Assembly: GCF_016612505.1 (NCBI RefSeq)
Contig: NZ_JAENRR010000029.1
Span: 1 to 64,000, forward strand
From: Carboxylicivirga marina
GTDB taxonomy: Bacteria; Bacteroidota; Bacteroidia; Bacteroidales; Marinilabiliaceae
Direction: 5' to 3'
Length of the DNA stretch: 64,000 bases
Below are positions 36,334 to 46,131 of this stretch, one piece after another. The notes beneath the pieces were generated by a model. The model ran no database searches, was not told the DNA's origin, and worked only from the letters and a program-made list of their open reading frames with translations. Each line of letters starts with the position of its first letter. Within the stretch, counting starts at the first letter, position 1. The position numbers and the translations under genes were made by a program.

Positions 36334-37791
36334 CTATTTTTTCTTTTCTACAGCTTCATTAAAGAACACTTTTGACTTTTCCACCATTGACTTTCTTACC
36401 TCAGAATAGACAGCATCTCCTATCAGGTTTTTAGTTTCCAGAGGATCCTTCTGATAGTCATAAAGCTCTTCATCATCAATTAGTGAAGCATCATAAACTT
36501 GCCCCGAACGGAAATGCTCTGACATCCAAACAGTGTATCTGTAACGCGTATCCCGGAAAGTGTAACCCATACGATCAGGCCATCTGGTAAATTGACTAAC
36601 TGCCATGGGTTTCACCTCAGTTCTATCTCCATTCATTATGGGCTCTAAACTAAGTCCATCGATGTAATTTGGTGTTTTAACATTGGCTAAATCACAGATG
36701 GTAGGAAACACATCAACAAATTCAGTTGGAGCATTGGTTGTTCCGACATACTTATCGTCCAAAGCGATAACAAGGGGTGAGCGGGTAGCCTGTTCAAAAT
36801 TGGTGTGCTTGCACCACATATTATGATCACCCAGGTGCCAGCCATGATCACCCCACACAACGATTAGGGTGTTCTCACGTATACCTAATTTATCTAATTC
36901 ATCAATTACCAGGCCTATCTGTTTATCGATAAAAGAAACACAGGCATAGTATCCATGTATCAGTTCCTTTTGCTTTTCAATGGAAATTGGCACATCAAAG
37001 TCCTTTGGCACATCTTCATACTGGCTGCGTACTTCCCAGCCTGGTTGATAAGCATAGTCCGGTGAACCTTCGGCTTTTTCGGTAAATGAAGCTGTTTTTA
37101 TTTTGCTGCGGTCATATAAGTCCCAATATTTTTTAGGTGCAGCAAAAGGCAAATGAGGTTTATGAAAGCCCACAGCCAGAAAAAAAGGTTCATCATCAGA
37201 AGCCAGTTGTCGCATTAACTCAATTCCATCCAGTGCCATTCGACCGTCCATAGTTGTGGAATCAGCCACATCAGCACACTCAGTTGATACCCTTCTTGTT
37301 TCTTTCATGTATCCCCCTCCAACTACACTTGAGCCTTCCGCTTCCAAATAGGGTATTGACCATGATAAGGAATCATGCTTCTCATCCACCGATCGTTTAT
37401 CAAACACTTTTCCAATAGCAGCTGTCTGATAGCCTTTGGAATGAAAATACTGTGGTAAAGTCACAATGTCTGGCTGCTTATCGCGAATAAATGTTTTTAA
37501 GTCCCATATCTGGGTATAATCCGGGCGTTTACCAGTTAAGATACTAGCCCGCGTTGGGGCACAAACAGCTTGCTGACAATGGTTATTATCAAAAACAAAT
37601 CCTGTTTGAGCCAGTTTATCAAGATGGGGAGTATAAATTGTTTTATCCCCATACAATCCACCGATGGGTTTTAAATCATCTACCGCAATAAATAGGACGT
37701 TTCGTTTCTTCGATAATACACCTGCTTGTGATGGCATACTAATGCCAAAAACAAGCAAAAGCAATACTACTTTAATATTTTTCATTCTCAT
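36334..37791 (-). CDS. Sulfatase, iduronate-2-sulfatase-like, CAPTR
   Basis: A 485-residue type I sulfatase. The ATG at 37791 (MRMKNIKV) is taken as start; an upstream TTG at 37809 is less likely and the ATG at 37785 is possible. Signal about 1-24. The maturation motif is CAPTRAS (C77), with VDDLKP before it and WGDHGWHLGDHNMWCKHTNFEQ later, a wording typical of iduronate-2-sulfatase-like enzymes. It is a close paralogue of the sulfatase at 40977-42989 but lacks its C-terminal module. Resemblance to iduronate sulfatases does not prove that substrate. It is followed within 10 bp by the GH9-like gene. Confidence 0.92.
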   Translation of the reverse strand: MRMKNIKVVLLLLVFGISMPSQAGVLSKKRNVLFIAVDDLKPIGGLYGDKTIYTPHLDKLAQTGFVFDNNHCQQAVCAPTRASILTGKRPDYTQIWDLKTFIRDKQPDIVTLPQYFHSKGYQTAAIGKVFDKRSVDEKHDSLSWSIPYLEAEGSSVVGGGYMKETRRVSTECADVADSTTMDGRMALDGIELMRQLASDDEPFFLAVGFHKPHLPFAAPKKYWDLYDRSKIKTASFTEKAEGSPDYAYQPGWEVRSQYEDVPKDFDVPISIEKQKELIHGYYACVSFIDKQIGLVIDELDKLGIRENTLIVVWGDHGWHLGDHNMWCKHTNFEQATRSPLVIALDDKYVGTTNAPTEFVDVFPTICDLANVKTPNYIDGLSLEPIMNGDRTEVKPMAVSQFTRWPDRMGYTFRDTRYRYTVWMSEHFRSGQVYDASLIDDEELYDYQKDPLETKNLIGDAVYSEVRKSMVEKSKVFFNEAVEKKK

Positions 37792-37879
37792 ACTTTTACA
37801 TTTTTTCAATGCCTAATTCCGTTGCTCAATTGATTATAAATATCTACTCTGAAGCAGCCTATAAACATTCCTTTCACAG

Positions 37880-39343
37880 CTAATCCCATTTGCTCTTTTT
37901 ATTATCTGGCTTGAAATAAGCATCTACGGACACCCGCCAATCAATAATTTCTTTTTTTAATGAATCGGCAATATATGCGTGCGTCTCAATCAGGTTATTT
38001 TCTTCCTGGGGATCGTTTTCCAGGTTATACAATTCCATGTACCCTTTTTTATAAAAGTCGATAAGTTTGTAAGGACCCTTACGCACTGCAGAGCTGTAGT
38101 AATCGCCAGTACGTGCTGGTCGTGCCATGGCATTATGCCAAAAAATTGAACGATCAGGAACCGGGTTAGGTTCATTATCGAATAAAGATTTAAAGCTGAC
38201 TCCATCTAAATGTTGCTGTGGTTGTAGATCTGCACCCACCATTTCCAACAATGTGGGGTACAAGTCGGCACCCGTTATCACAACATCACTGCTTGTTCCC
38301 CGTTTCTGTTTTTGGGGCCATTTTATCAACAATGGAACACGCACTCCTCCTTCATATAAATGCCCCTTACCTGCTCGTAAGGGATAATTCGATGTGGCCA
38401 ACAATCGCTCTTCAGTGCCTGTATTGGACAAGCCTCCATTATCCGAAAAGAAAACGATAATGGTATTATCAGCGATATTCATTTCCTCCAATGCAAGCAT
38501 GACTTGCTGAAGACTCTCATCAACACTCTTGACCATGCCGGCATATGTCGCATTATCCTGACGCATTTTGCTTAAGCCATGGCTTTCCTTTATATATTCC
38601 GGATGTTCAAATGTATGTTTCTCAATCTTGCGCTGATAGTAGTTCACATCTTCGTCCTTTGCTTCGATTGGCTCATGCACAGCATAATGAGAAAGCATGG
38701 CAAAAAAAGGCACATCTGGCATAGCATCTACGTGCTTTTCAATACAGTTTATGGTTTCGTGGGTTAAACGATCACTCAAATACTCCCCTTCTTCTCCCTC
38801 TTCGAGACCAACTATGGGTATGGTAAACTGGTGATGTGGCGGTTCATTATAAGGATAAAAATAGGAAATAGGAGCACCTGCTTTACCCCCTCCTATGTTT
38901 ACATCAAACCCTTGATTATCGGGCATGCTTGGCCCACCCATACTTAAATGCCATTTACCGGTAAAGAAAGTAGCATATCCCGTCTCTTTTAGCGCTTCAG
39001 CAATGGTGAATTCCTCCAGCTTCATTTTACCCGGCCCTGGCCTTTTAATACGAGCGGGGTACTTGCCTGTTAATATGGAATAACGCGAAGGCACGCAACG
39101 AGGATGAGTAACATATGCATTGGTAAATTGGATACTCTCAGTCGCCAATTTGTCAATATTCGGTGTTTCGTAGACTGATGAACCATTATAGGCCACATCC
39201 ATCCACCCCATATCATCCACCAGAAAAAATAATATATTTGGTTGTTTTTCCTGAGAATCAGGCGTGTTCGCTGTTATTTCTGTCATTAATAAGAAGCAGC
39301 TTACCAGAAAAAGTGAAATGAGCTTGTTCATAGAGTTTTTCAT
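37880..39343 (-). CDS. Sulfatase, CVPSR group, first copy
   Basis: A 487-residue secreted arylsulfatase-A-like sulfatase (signal about 1-25; alternative start 39331). It has LVDDMGWMDV, the maturation motif RCVPSRYS (C83) and FFSDNGGLSNTG, followed by LRAGKGHLYEGGVRVPL. It is a clear paralogue of the sulfatase at 56554-58023: both share the THPRCVPSRYS and PARxxxPGPG segments. The duplicates stand at opposite ends of the operon, suggesting they act on different linkages or at different stages. Exact regiospecificity is unknown. Confidence 0.93.
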   Translation of the reverse strand: MKNSMNKLISLFLVSCFLLMTEITANTPDSQEKQPNILFFLVDDMGWMDVAYNGSSVYETPNIDKLATESIQFTNAYVTHPRCVPSRYSILTGKYPARIKRPGPGKMKLEEFTIAEALKETGYATFFTGKWHLSMGGPSMPDNQGFDVNIGGGKAGAPISYFYPYNEPPHHQFTIPIVGLEEGEEGEYLSDRLTHETINCIEKHVDAMPDVPFFAMLSHYAVHEPIEAKDEDVNYYQRKIEKHTFEHPEYIKESHGLSKMRQDNATYAGMVKSVDESLQQVMLALEEMNIADNTIIVFFSDNGGLSNTGTEERLLATSNYPLRAGKGHLYEGGVRVPLLIKWPQKQKRGTSSDVVITGADLYPTLLEMVGADLQPQQHLDGVSFKSLFDNEPNPVPDRSIFWHNAMARPARTGDYYSSAVRKGPYKLIDFYKKGYMELYNLENDPQEENNLIETHAYIADSLKKEIIDWRVSVDAYFKPDNKKSKWD

Positions 39344-39402
39344 TTACAAAAATGGGGATGAAGCAACCTCCACCCCCACTTCCTAGATTATTATCTTAAA
39401 AT

Positions 39403-39419
39403 TGCATTGTATCAATGCA
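39403..39419 (-). other. Intercistronic hairpin between sulfatase genes
   Basis: TGCATTG-TAT-CAATGCA sits in the 88-bp gap, one of the longer ones in the operon. On the minus strand it is followed by AATTTTAAG, too weak to be a clear terminator; RNA processing or stabilisation is possible. Confidence 0.35.
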
Positions 39420-39431
39420 GCATGATTTTCA

Positions 39432-40949
39432 TTAATACTGATCTGAATGACGATAATCGCCATAAGGATTCTTCACGGTACGTTTTAATGGAATATTCAT
39501 TCCCTGAGTTTCTTCCAACCAACCATATAAATCAGAAGCCAACTGTTTAGCTACCTCAGCATACTCTGGATTACCCATCAGATTGTATTTCTCCTCAGGA
39601 TCGTTAATAATATCATATAATTCGTTCTGATCCCAGATACCCTGGTAACGCATGTACTTATACTGGTCGGTACGAACACCAAATACGGTTGGTGTCATTG
39701 GGAAATCATACTCCCAGAAATACTCATAATAAACACGTGTTCTCCAATCGGTTTCATCCCCCTGAAGCAACTGAACAAATGACTTTCCAGGCATATAATC
39801 CGGTTTCTTTAATCCGGCTACTTCAAGAATCGTTGGTGCCACGTCCACATTTTGCACCATACGCTCTATGTTTTTTCCCCCTTTAAAAATTTCAGGACAA
39901 CGCACCAACATTGGCACTTTAACTGATTCCTCGTAGAAGTGACGTTTATCGATCAAACCATGTTCACCCCAACTAAAGCCATTATCACCCATATAAATCA
40001 CTAAGGTTGATTCGTCTAATCCATTTTCTCTTAACCAACCCATCACCGAACCAATACTTTCGTCAACGCCGAGCAATGTCTCACAATATTTCTGAAGATT
40101 GCCATCGAAAGTGCCATTCGTACCATGGTACATATAATCAACTCCGTGCCAGCTATGACGTTGCTGTTTAACCCACTCAGGCCATTTCAGGTCTTTATAC
40201 TCTTCACCAATGGTCTGTGTATAGGTTGAAGGCTTTTCAATCGTTTTTCCATCATAAACACCATCATGTCGTTTGGCTGGCTTAAATAAGGCATGCACCG
40301 CCTTATGCGACAAATACATGAAAAATGGTTTTTCTTGATCACGCTCATCCAACCACTCTAAGGCGTGTTCGGTCAATAAGTCAGTGACATAAGTATCGTC
40401 ATCGTACTGAACTCGTTCACCATTAATATTTAAATTAGGCGCATAGTAATCGCCTTGTCCCTTAAAGCTTTCCCAATGGTCAAATCCCGGACGTGGATCA
40501 TCATGCTCATCACCCATGTGCCATTTCCCAAAGAAACCTGTCTGGTAACCGGCTTTCTGCAGATATTGTGGAAAATAAATAAGATTTCCAGGATCGGGTG
40601 CATGGTTATCAACCAATGTGTGTACATGTGAGTATTGCCCGGTAAGGATACTTGCTCTACTAGGGGAACATAAAGAAGTAGTGACGAAGGCATTTTTCAT
40701 ATAAGCCCCTTCACTGGCCAATTTATCCATTTCTGGCGTTTCTAACCAAGGTACTTTACCGGTAAATCCCATATAATCATAACGATGGTCATCGGTTAGG
40801 ATAAAAATGACATTCCGCCTTTGCTTGCCATCTTTAAGTGTTTCTAATTGAAGATTGGTTTCACTAGTCTCTTCTTTCGAACAATTAGGTTTGCAACTAC
40901 TCAATATGGCAACTGCTAGCATCAATATGGGATAGAAATAATGTCTCAT
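39432..40949 (-). CDS. Sulfatase, CSPSR, N-acetylglucosamine-6-sulfatase-like wording
   Basis: A 505-residue lipoprotein sulfatase (LSSC, Cys19). Core features are LTDDHRYDYMG, the maturation motif CSPSRAS (C94) and YMGDNGFSWGEHGLIDKRHFYEESVKVP. The last 100 residues (YYEYFWEYDFPMTPTVFGVRT) have the DUF4976-type ending seen in N-acetylglucosamine-6-sulfatase and mucin-sulfatase relatives. That relationship suggests a 6-O-sulfated hexose, which would also suit a glucan, but this is inference. It is distinct in sequence from the other seven sulfatases of the window. Confidence 0.92.
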   Translation of the reverse strand: MRHYFYPILMLAVAILSSCKPNCSKEETSETNLQLETLKDGKQRRNVIFILTDDHRYDYMGFTGKVPWLETPEMDKLASEGAYMKNAFVTTSLCSPSRASILTGQYSHVHTLVDNHAPDPGNLIYFPQYLQKAGYQTGFFGKWHMGDEHDDPRPGFDHWESFKGQGDYYAPNLNINGERVQYDDDTYVTDLLTEHALEWLDERDQEKPFFMYLSHKAVHALFKPAKRHDGVYDGKTIEKPSTYTQTIGEEYKDLKWPEWVKQQRHSWHGVDYMYHGTNGTFDGNLQKYCETLLGVDESIGSVMGWLRENGLDESTLVIYMGDNGFSWGEHGLIDKRHFYEESVKVPMLVRCPEIFKGGKNIERMVQNVDVAPTILEVAGLKKPDYMPGKSFVQLLQGDETDWRTRVYYEYFWEYDFPMTPTVFGVRTDQYKYMRYQGIWDQNELYDIINDPEEKYNLMGNPEYAEVAKQLASDLYGWLEETQGMNIPLKRTVKNPYGDYRHSDQY

Positions 40950-40976
40950 GCTTATCTTTTTATGCGAGGTTTATAT

Positions 40977-42989
40977 TTATTTAATCTCAGTTCTTAGTCC
41001 CCATATGTGATACTCTCCTGTGCCTGTAAATGATAATTTTACTGGATAGGTGCCATCCTTCTCGACTGTAAACCTTATTATTTGCTCCTTTTTGCCGTTG
41101 CTGGCAGGTAGTTTTCTTGTGATGCGATAGTTGTCTACGGGACCAAGGTTGATTTTCATCTCCGGCCCTTTACTATACAGCTTCAATACCAATGTGGTGC
41201 CTGCCTTTAATTCCAAACCCTTTTTGTATTTCATCTGTAAGTCCCATGAATTTTCTCCCAGCGCCTCAACATTGGCTACTAAAACCTCATTCTCGATGGT
41301 GAAATCAGCTTTGGCTCCTTTACGCTCAATCGTTCCCCAGTTATCGTCAAAAGTAGTTCCTATTTCAATAGTGGGTTTATTTCCAATAGTGGATTTATTT
41401 TCCACCTTCGACTTATTTTCTGTTGCTGATGAGGTAGAAGAAGTTTTTAATTCGCTGTTTTGCTGTATCACAAAGTCAATAAATACCTGTACCAACTGCC
41501 TCTTAACGGTTTCATATTTAGCCTTGTTGTATAAATTAGTTGTCTCCAATTCATCCATCTGGTAATCATATAATTCACCGGCAACAATTTCATCACCTCT
41601 TAATGGTTTAGAGGTATTCCAACCATCCTTCATCCATAGGGTTAATCGAAAACGATCGCTTCGGATGGAATATCCTTTTTTCTTACCTCGGTTGAATTGA
41701 CTTACCGCTACTGGTTTTACCATTTCATCATTATCCTTAAAGGCAGGAACCAAACTAAGCCCTTGTAATTGACTAGGTGTTTTAAGGCCTGATAATTCGC
41801 ATAAGGTTGGGAAAACATCAATAAACTCAGCAGGGTGGGCATAAGTACCGGCCTCAAAACCTGGCGCAGTTATAATTAAAGGCACGCGCGTTGCCTGCTC
41901 AAAATTAGAGTGCTTGCACCACATTGAATGATCGCCCAAATGCCAGCCATGATCACCCCAAAGCACCACCACTGTATTCTTATCCAGACCTGTTTCTTTT
42001 AACTTGGCCATCACTTTACCCACTTGCGCATCAATGTAGGAGATAGCTGCATAGTACCCATGGATTAGTTCCTTCTGCTTATCATCAGGCAACTCCATTG
42101 TATTTATATCAGTAAACGAACTCAATGGAGGAATATCGGTATAGCTCTGTAGCTCACCTGAATTGTGATACGCCATATTAACTCCATCCTTAACCGGATA
42201 TGGATACTTCGCTAATTCTATTTCATCGCGCTTATATAACTCCCAATACTTGGTAGGGGCAGCAAATGGTAAATGAGGTCGTTTAAAACCTACTCCTAAA
42301 AAGAAGGGTTTGCTCTTTTCCTTTGAAAACTGATCAATGTATTTAATCGCATTGTTGGCGATCTGCCCATCAATATAGGCCTCATCGGGCACATCAGCCA
42401 TTTCAACCGATGGTTTAAAACGATCTGATACGTATTTGTGCACGTTAACACCTTTCTTACGAGCCTCGGCTTCCAAAGCGTGTACCTTTTCTTTACGGTC
42501 TTTTAAGGCATAATACGACAAGCCAGGTTCGCCATATTCTGCAGGGTAAATATATTTCGAACTTTCTTTATAAGGGATACTCCAGGATGGCTTATCGTAT
42601 TCCTTATCAACACAACGAGGATCATAGATTTTACCTACTGCCACCGTTTCGTATCCATTATTTTTAAAAAATTCGGGCATGGCCAATATATCAGGATTGA
42701 CATCGCGCATGCGTGTTTTTAAATCCCATACACCCGTATAGTCAGGTCGCATCCCGGTCATTATGCTGGCTCGTGATGGTCCACACACCGCTTGCTGACA
42801 ATGTGCATTGGTAAATATTACGCCTGAGTTTGCTAATTCATCCATGTGCGGAGTCACCATAAAATCAGCTCCATAACTACCTGTTAAAGGTTTCATGTCG
42901 TCAATAGCGATAAACAATACATTGGGGCGCTCTTGTGCATTTAAATTAAACGCAATCGTTAGAACAATTAAGGAAATCCATTTCTTCAT
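40977..42989 (-). CDS. Sulfatase with extra C-terminal beta-sandwich module, CGPSR
   Basis: A 670-residue secreted protein (signal about 1-19), about 180 residues longer than a usual single-domain sulfatase. The catalytic part (about 20-510) is iduronate-2-sulfatase-like, with IDDMKPLTGSYG, the maturation motif CGPSRAS (C69) and WGDHGWHLGDHSMWCKH. A polar linker (about 515-544) with three NKS/NKP-type repeats leads to a C-terminal module (about 545-670; WDLQMKYKKGLELKAGTTLVLKLYS, EYHIWGLRTEIK) that reads like a beta-sandwich carbohydrate-binding module. No known CBM family could be assigned. The module may tether the enzyme to polymer. Confidence 0.9.
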   Translation of the reverse strand: MKKWISLIVLTIAFNLNAQERPNVLFIAIDDMKPLTGSYGADFMVTPHMDELANSGVIFTNAHCQQAVCGPSRASIMTGMRPDYTGVWDLKTRMRDVNPDILAMPEFFKNNGYETVAVGKIYDPRCVDKEYDKPSWSIPYKESSKYIYPAEYGEPGLSYYALKDRKEKVHALEAEARKKGVNVHKYVSDRFKPSVEMADVPDEAYIDGQIANNAIKYIDQFSKEKSKPFFLGVGFKRPHLPFAAPTKYWELYKRDEIELAKYPYPVKDGVNMAYHNSGELQSYTDIPPLSSFTDINTMELPDDKQKELIHGYYAAISYIDAQVGKVMAKLKETGLDKNTVVVLWGDHGWHLGDHSMWCKHSNFEQATRVPLIITAPGFEAGTYAHPAEFIDVFPTLCELSGLKTPSQLQGLSLVPAFKDNDEMVKPVAVSQFNRGKKKGYSIRSDRFRLTLWMKDGWNTSKPLRGDEIVAGELYDYQMDELETTNLYNKAKYETVKRQLVQVFIDFVIQQNSELKTSSTSSATENKSKVENKSTIGNKPTIEIGTTFDDNWGTIERKGAKADFTIENEVLVANVEALGENSWDLQMKYKKGLELKAGTTLVLKLYSKGPEMKINLGPVDNYRITRKLPASNGKKEQIIRFTVEKDGTYPVKLSFTGTGEYHIWGLRTEIK

Positions 42990-43020
42990 ATCGTTGTATA
43001 TTTCTTTTATTCTATTTTTT

Positions 43021-44499
43021 TTAATCCTCTAAGCCGTCGTGCTCCAATGCTATATTGTATTGAAAATCACTATGCAATATTGCATGTAAACGATCAACAA
43101 CATGGGTATATGCAGCCTGCTCTGCCACATTCACTTCTTCTTTACTATCCAGTGAATGATCGTATAAAGCCCGGGCAATTACCTCATTGTTATTGACACT
43201 CAGAAGCTCGGTATAACTATACTGTAATGTTTTAATTGTATAGGCATTTCGGTTATTAATCAAAACATAATCCTTTCCTTCCAAACCGTGATCTTTAAGC
43301 AAGGGAAGCATACTGGTACCATCCAATTGCTCAGGTGCATTATCTAATTGGCAGAGTTCTACCAGAGTTGGATACAGATCAACCAACTCAACCAAAGCCT
43401 GTGTATTGCCATTGCCGTTAATTGTTGGCGATGCAATAATCAATGGCACTTGTGTTGATGTTAAATGGTAGGTCCATTTCCCCCACTGCCCGTGTTCCTG
43501 CAAATTAAATCCATGGTCGGCTACCAACACAACAATGGTATTTTTATCCAACTCTAACTCCTCGAGTTTAAGTAGTATTTGACCAATTAATGCATCAACA
43601 TAACTAACAGTGGCATAATACCCATGAATTAGTGAGATGGCCATTTCATCGTTCAGTCTCTCATCTAGTGGAGGAATACCTGTATACTGCCTCAGCTCAT
43701 GTGATGCAAAACGCAAAGCCTCAGGTTCAGAAGCAGCTGCCTTATTATTTAGCGGTTGATTTACCTCTGTCCGCTTATAATTTTCCCAATGACGTGCCGG
43801 CGCATTGAAAGGTAAATGGGGACTTATAAATCCTGCAGTTAATAAAAATGGTTGATGAGTATCCTTTAACTTTTCTAAGTCCTTAAGTACTTTTTTTGTC
43901 ATCAAGCCATCAATATATGCTGAATCAGGCACATCAGCTTTTTCAAATGCAGGACCACGATTGGTAGCTTTATATATTCCGGCATTATCAGCATTGAGGT
44001 AATCGCGCCATAATGATTCCCACCAATCAGTGGGCTTTAGTCCTTCAGGGTTTTCATCAAAAGCATAAGGGCGCCACACTTCATCCCAATCACTCATGCG
44101 ATCATCCAGATGATGATATATTTTACCATTAGAGATGGTTGTATAGCCATTTTGCTTAAATAATTGAGGCAATGTTATTACCCCGGCTGCATCATTCTGA
44201 ACGAATGTTTTATAATCTCGAAACCGATGTTGAGTTGGCCGCAAACCAGTAAGCATACTAGCACGTGAGGCACCACACACGGCTACATTACAATAGGCAT
44301 TGTTAAACTGTACACCTTTGGCTGCCAGGGCATCAATATTAGGTGATTGAATATGCTCTTGTCCATAACAAGCCAACTCAGGCCTTAAGTCATCCATGTA
44401 CAAAAGCAAGACATTTGGTTTTTCAGCCACCTTGTTACACGATAATAACAAGGTGATTAAAAAACCTAGCAAACCTACTCTGTATATCAAATTACCCAT
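43021..44499 (-). CDS. Divergent sulfatase with CGASR maturation motif
   Basis: A 492-residue lipoprotein sulfatase (LLSC, Cys21) of the iduronate-2-sulfatase-like group. The maturation motif is CGASRAS (C75), with Ala77 in place of the usual Pro. Anaerobic maturases tolerate C-x-P/A-x-R, so activity is still plausible. The later metal/substrate segment also differs: VADHGFNLQEHGQWGKWTYH, where relatives have GWHLGDHxMWCKHxNF. DD and DHG metal ligands remain. It sits between the module-bearing sulfatase and the CTPSR sulfatase. Either a changed substrate or a changed maturation preference could explain it. Confidence 0.88.
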   Translation of the reverse strand: MGNLIYRVGLLGFLITLLLSCNKVAEKPNVLLLYMDDLRPELACYGQEHIQSPNIDALAAKGVQFNNAYCNVAVCGASRASMLTGLRPTQHRFRDYKTFVQNDAAGVITLPQLFKQNGYTTISNGKIYHHLDDRMSDWDEVWRPYAFDENPEGLKPTDWWESLWRDYLNADNAGIYKATNRGPAFEKADVPDSAYIDGLMTKKVLKDLEKLKDTHQPFLLTAGFISPHLPFNAPARHWENYKRTEVNQPLNNKAAASEPEALRFASHELRQYTGIPPLDERLNDEMAISLIHGYYATVSYVDALIGQILLKLEELELDKNTIVVLVADHGFNLQEHGQWGKWTYHLTSTQVPLIIASPTINGNGNTQALVELVDLYPTLVELCQLDNAPEQLDGTSMLPLLKDHGLEGKDYVLINNRNAYTIKTLQYSYTELLSVNNNEVIARALYDHSLDSKEEVNVAEQAAYTHVVDRLHAILHSDFQYNIALEHDGLED

Positions 44500-44517
44500 T
44501 TTTTTATGGCTATGTAC

Positions 44518-46128
44518 TTAGTCTGTTTTTAACTCACCAAAATTTCCAGGAATATTCCTGATGTGTTTTTTTAACTCATCCTGCATTTCCTGCAAAACCT
44601 TTTGATACTCTTCTGAACCAGCCAGGTTATTTTGCTCACCTGGATCAGCCTCTAAATCATAGAGCTGATCAGCCATTGCATAAGATGGATAACGTTGTGA
44701 AGCTGGAAATTCAGCATCACCTCCACCTGGTATTATCTGTACATGGCCAAAAGGTAAGGTAGGATCCGTATTATTTGGCTCTTTGCCTCTGATGGCTAAC
44801 TTCTTATTATAAGCTTCCAGAATTTCAACACGCTCTTCATCGGTGATATCCTTCACCCATTGCGGATATCTTAAAGCGATGTACTTGTATTTTCCTTTCC
44901 TAACACCTCGGGTGTATCCAATTTCAAAATACATGGATTCATGCATGTTGCTTTTCTTTCCTTCTAACTCATTCAAAAAGCTTTTGCCATCCATTTCTTT
45001 CATATCAGTGCTGGCATTGACCATATCCATGATGGTCGGTAAAAAGTCAACGTTCGACACCAACTTATCACTAACACTTCCACCCTTAAATCCTCCACTC
45101 TTCCATATCACACTTGGATTAGCAGTTGCTCCCTGGTAAACCGATCCTTTGGCATATTGCCCATGATCGTTAAAAAAGAAAATGATGGTATTGTCGAACT
45201 TTCCTTGCTCTTTCAATGATTGAATCAGTGCACCAAGAGCATCATCCATCCACAGTATATTGGCTGTTTTATTATTAACCGGCAAATCCGCTTTTTTCAA
45301 ACGCGTTGGGATGGTCGATTGCTTCGGTAAAACATCTGGCACTTTATCTAATCTCCCAGTTGGAATAATGTGTCGATCGGCATTCCACGAACGATTGGCA
45401 GCAGTTGGCCCATGCGGCAATGTGGTTGCAAAATACAAAAAGAAAGGATCGTCATTGGTTTGTTCAATAAAATTGATTGCTGCCTCTGCTGACCAATCCA
45501 GGTTATGCACTGCAATGCTCATAGGCCCATTGAAATCCGGATTTTCATAATACAAACCTTCAGCATAATCGAAACCATTTTTCAAATATGCCTCTTGGGT
45601 TAGTTTGTAGTTATTACGCTGCTGTTCCAATACCCTGTAATCACTGGTATCGGCCGTTAAAGGCACTTTTTTCCAAGCTTCTACTTCGTAGACATGATTT
45701 TTTCCGGTAGCACCGGTAAAATAGCCTTCGCTCTGAAGTATACTTGCCATGTTTGCCTCACCCGGCATGATGTGCGTATTCCATTCAACCACACGCTGAT
45801 TATCATTTTTCTTAACTTGTTTAAGAAATTCAGGGTTAGTGGCTCTACTGGCATATTTGCCTGTTAACACATTGAAACGACTTGGTGTACACACGGTAGC
45901 ACTCACATGTTGTCCCATCATGATCACTCCCTCATTAGCTAACATATCCAGATTCGGCGTCAGGTTTTTCCCTTTACCTTCAGGCAGGAAATTAAACATA
46001 TCGCGCGTCATATCATCAGCCACAAAGAACACAATATTGGGTCGTGACTCTTCTTTTTTATGCTGATTACAAGCTGTAGTTGCTAACTGAAAGATCGCCA
46101 AAAATATAATTACAAAGTTCTTCTTCAT
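44518..46128 (-). CDS. Sulfatase, CTPSR
   Basis: A 536-residue lipoprotein sulfatase (TTAC, Cys20). VADDMTRDMF, the maturation motif CTPSRFN (C80) and FFNDHGQYAKGSVYQGATA identify it. Its insert around residues 120-160 and the long C-terminal region set it apart from all the other sulfatases here. It starts 3 bp after the GH9 stop and is followed after 18 bp by the next sulfatase, so it is tightly coupled in the operon. Substrate position is unknown. Confidence 0.92.
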   Translation of the reverse strand: MKKNFVIIFLAIFQLATTACNQHKKEESRPNIVFFVADDMTRDMFNFLPEGKGKNLTPNLDMLANEGVIMMGQHVSATVCTPSRFNVLTGKYASRATNPEFLKQVKKNDNQRVVEWNTHIMPGEANMASILQSEGYFTGATGKNHVYEVEAWKKVPLTADTSDYRVLEQQRNNYKLTQEAYLKNGFDYAEGLYYENPDFNGPMSIAVHNLDWSAEAAINFIEQTNDDPFFLYFATTLPHGPTAANRSWNADRHIIPTGRLDKVPDVLPKQSTIPTRLKKADLPVNNKTANILWMDDALGALIQSLKEQGKFDNTIIFFFNDHGQYAKGSVYQGATANPSVIWKSGGFKGGSVSDKLVSNVDFLPTIMDMVNASTDMKEMDGKSFLNELEGKKSNMHESMYFEIGYTRGVRKGKYKYIALRYPQWVKDITDEERVEILEAYNKKLAIRGKEPNNTDPTLPFGHVQIIPGGGDAEFPASQRYPSYAMADQLYDLEADPGEQNNLAGSEEYQKVLQEMQDELKKHIRNIPGNFGELKTD

Positions 46129-46131
46129 TAC

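Noticed and set aside
36334-37791. Naming this gene an iduronate-2-sulfatase
   Set aside because: Resemblance to that group is clear, but no iduronate-containing substrate is supported by the neighbouring glucanases.
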